Shown piece by piece: positions 62,822 through 64,000 of a stretch of 64,000 bases of DNA. The notes beneath the pieces were generated by a model. It did no database searches, was not told where the DNA came from, and was given only the letters and a program-made list of their open reading frames with translations. Location: contig CM071570.1 in assembly GCA_036426205.1 (NCBI GenBank), forward strand, positions 51,754,984 to 51,818,983. The letters run 5' to 3'. Position 1 is the stretch's first letter; each line of letters opens with the position of its first letter. The translations under genes were made by a program, and so were the position numbers. This DNA comes from Ascaphus truei. Its lineage: Eukaryota; Chordata; Amphibia; Anura; Ascaphidae.

Positions 62822-63282
62822 GCAACTGTAAATATTCCTGTATATTCATTTGCATGTCTTAGACAGGTCTGCAACCCTGTCTTTCACCATTATCACCCAG
62901 CAAACAGCACTTCCACTACTGCAAGGGATTCTGGGAAATGACATGCAAATGAGCACACAGTGCCACTTTTTATCTCATGCTCACATTACATGAGCAACCC
63001 TTAGTCAATGCATGCTGCTTTAAACACAGCTTTTAAGCAAGGACTTGGGAGATGCAAAGTCAGTTAACTCACTCACAGACATGTTTCAACCTTGATGGGT
63101 CTCATCAGTGTGAGGTTGGCTTACTGACATTTGCTCAAATGAGATAAGAGTAGGTAATCACCACGACTATTAAGGTTATGGTGGGTAAAAAAAGTGACTA
63201 AAACCCTCCACAGTAAAGCATAAAGCAACTGTAAATATTCCTGTATATTCATTTGCATGTCTTAGACAGGTCTGCAACCCTG
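62821..63282. mobile_element. Tandem (1.15-unit) hammerhead-bearing element, 403-bp period
   Basis: The first 59 bases (62821-62879, AGCAACTGTAAATATTCCTG...) recur exactly at 63224-63282, a period of 403 bp. One full unit is followed by the start of a second, which is cut off by a GA-rich simple repeat. No protein is encoded. The unit holds the hammerhead motif at 63072-63114 on the - strand. A 59-bp direct repeat around a short non-coding core also resembles a tiny LTR-type or retrozyme-like arrangement. Confidence 0.7.
63072..63114 (-). ncRNA. Candidate minimal type I hammerhead ribozyme
   Basis: Read on the - strand in order: CUCACA (stem I, 63114-63109), CUGAUGA (core, 63108-63102), GACC-CAUCAA-GGUU (stem II, four pairs including one G-U, six-base loop, 63101-63088), GAA (63087-63085), ACAUGU (stem III, three self-complementary pairs with no loop, 63084-63079), C (position 17, 63078), UGUGAG (stem I, 63077-63072, pairs fully with CUCACA). 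Every invariant hammerhead nucleotide is present: C3 U4 G5 A6 G8 A9, G12 A13 A14, A15.1-U16.1 and H17=C. The predicted self-cleavage is after C at 63078. Such short palindromic stem III forms are known in newt satellite DNA, retrozymes and Penelope-type elements and are thought to act as dimers. Not tested for activity. Confidence 0.72.
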
Positions 63283-63382
63283 GAGAGGAGAGAGGATGAG
63301 AGAGAGAGAAAAGAGAGGAGAGAGAGAGATATATATATATATATGTATGTAGTATGTAGGTATGTTGGAGAATATATATATA

Positions 63383-63422
<40 letters not shown>
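63283..63422. repeat. GA-rich and (AT)n simple repeats
   Basis: GAGAGGAGAGAGAGAGA-type run followed by AT runs at about 63330-63344 and 63373-63420. The open frames here are artefacts. Confidence 0.9.
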
Positions 63423-63425
<3 letters not shown>

Positions 63426-63584
63426 GCATACCCCGCTTTAACATACGCAATGGGACCGGAGCATGTATGTAAAGTGAAAATGTACTTAAAGTGAAGTACT
63501 ACTTTTTTTCTACTTTACGATGCATGTACTGTACTGCAAACATCATATACGTGCATAACTGATGTAAATAATGCATTTGTAACC
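63423..63584. mobile_element. TA MITE, left half only
   Basis: CAGGCATACCCCGCTTTAAC... matches the first ~165 bases of 13895-14226 and stops after GCATTTGTAACC. The right terminal repeat is absent. Inserted in or next to the AT run. Confidence 0.75.
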
Positions 63585-63886
63585 AAAATAAATACAGTAG
63601 GCTTTATAGAAAGAAAATCTTTAATGTCAGCTGATTTTTTCTTACTAGTGCCTCCACAAAATACATACCAAAAAACCCCATCCCTCTAAATACATGTAAC
63701 CCCACCCCGCCAATACTTATTAAAAATACCCCCGCCAAAACATTTTTAAAAGACCCCCACCGCCTCAATACATTTTTAAAAGACCCCCCAATACATTTTT
63801 AAAAGACACCCCCCCCCCCCCACACATATTTTAAAAAAATTGGGCCGCACGGGTAAAAACTTAATCATATCTCCTCCAGCACCCCT
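63585..63886. other. Non-coding, low-complexity C/A-rich
   Basis: Imperfect repeats of AATACATTTTTAAAAGACCCC at about 63735-63835 and a C run at 63808-63820. No gene. Confidence 0.5.
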
Positions 63887-63982
63887 CATATCACCCTCCC
63901 CTGCATCTCCCACATATCACCCTCCCCTGCATCTCCCTCATATCACCCTCCCCTGCATCTCCCACATATCACCCTCCCCTGA
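63887..63982. repeat. 26-bp tandem repeat, nearly four units
   Basis: CATATCACCCTCCCCTGCAT plus CTCCCA repeats at 63887, 63913, 63939 and 63965 with no spacers. Confidence 0.9.
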
Positions 63983-64000
63983 ATAAATGTTTTTGTACTT

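Noticed and set aside
63887..63982. Regularly spaced 26-bp repeats as a CRISPR array
   Set aside because: Units are head to tail with no spacers, and the genome is a vertebrate.

Overview
This is vertebrate nuclear DNA, most likely from an anuran amphibian (frog or toad). That call rests on the dense, varied load of CR1-type LINE, hAT-like and foldback repeats and on a vertebrate gene with long, repeat-filled introns. The only protein-coding gene I can support is the 5' part of PLCB4 (phospholipase C beta-4) on the + strand. Four coding exons encode the first 123 residues, which form the start of the PH domain. The 5' untranslated exons upstream of the ATG exon and all exons after the fourth are not seen.

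The window contains one long segment twice. Copy A (1-28069) and copy B (32121-60428) are collinear and share every repeat and all four exons. Copy A has intact exons. In copy B the same exons carry single-base indels, and its left ~10 kb is peppered with insertions. With a 40-N gap near the right end of copy B, the simplest reading is an assembly duplication (unpolished long-read sequence or an unmerged overlap), not a biological tandem duplication.

Layout. 1-14697: non-coding, with a TIR element, a CR1 LINE split by a solo LTR, a 24-bp minisatellite, hAT-like and foldback MITEs, a 147-bp tandem repeat and a TA-flanked MITE. 14698-24162: PLCB4 exons 1-4 with introns holding a 1.86-kb foldback element, C/T-rich tracts, a hAT MITE, a TG tract and a CpG-rich block. 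24163-28069: intron 4. 28070-32120: single-copy sequence with no recognised gene. 32121-60428: copy B. 60429-64000: single-copy sequence with a hAT MITE, a LINE reverse-transcriptase remnant, and a tandemly repeated element holding the best novelty in the window.

That element (62821-63282, 403-bp period) carries on the - strand, at 63072-63114, a stretch matching the full hammerhead ribozyme core: stem I, CUGAUGA, stem II, GAA, a three-pair palindromic stem III and the C17 cleavage position. A related foldback at 8841-9430 carries two decayed copies in opposite orientations. Several other repeats carry a looser version of the same layout (TTGATGAAG - hairpin - GAAACGCGT).
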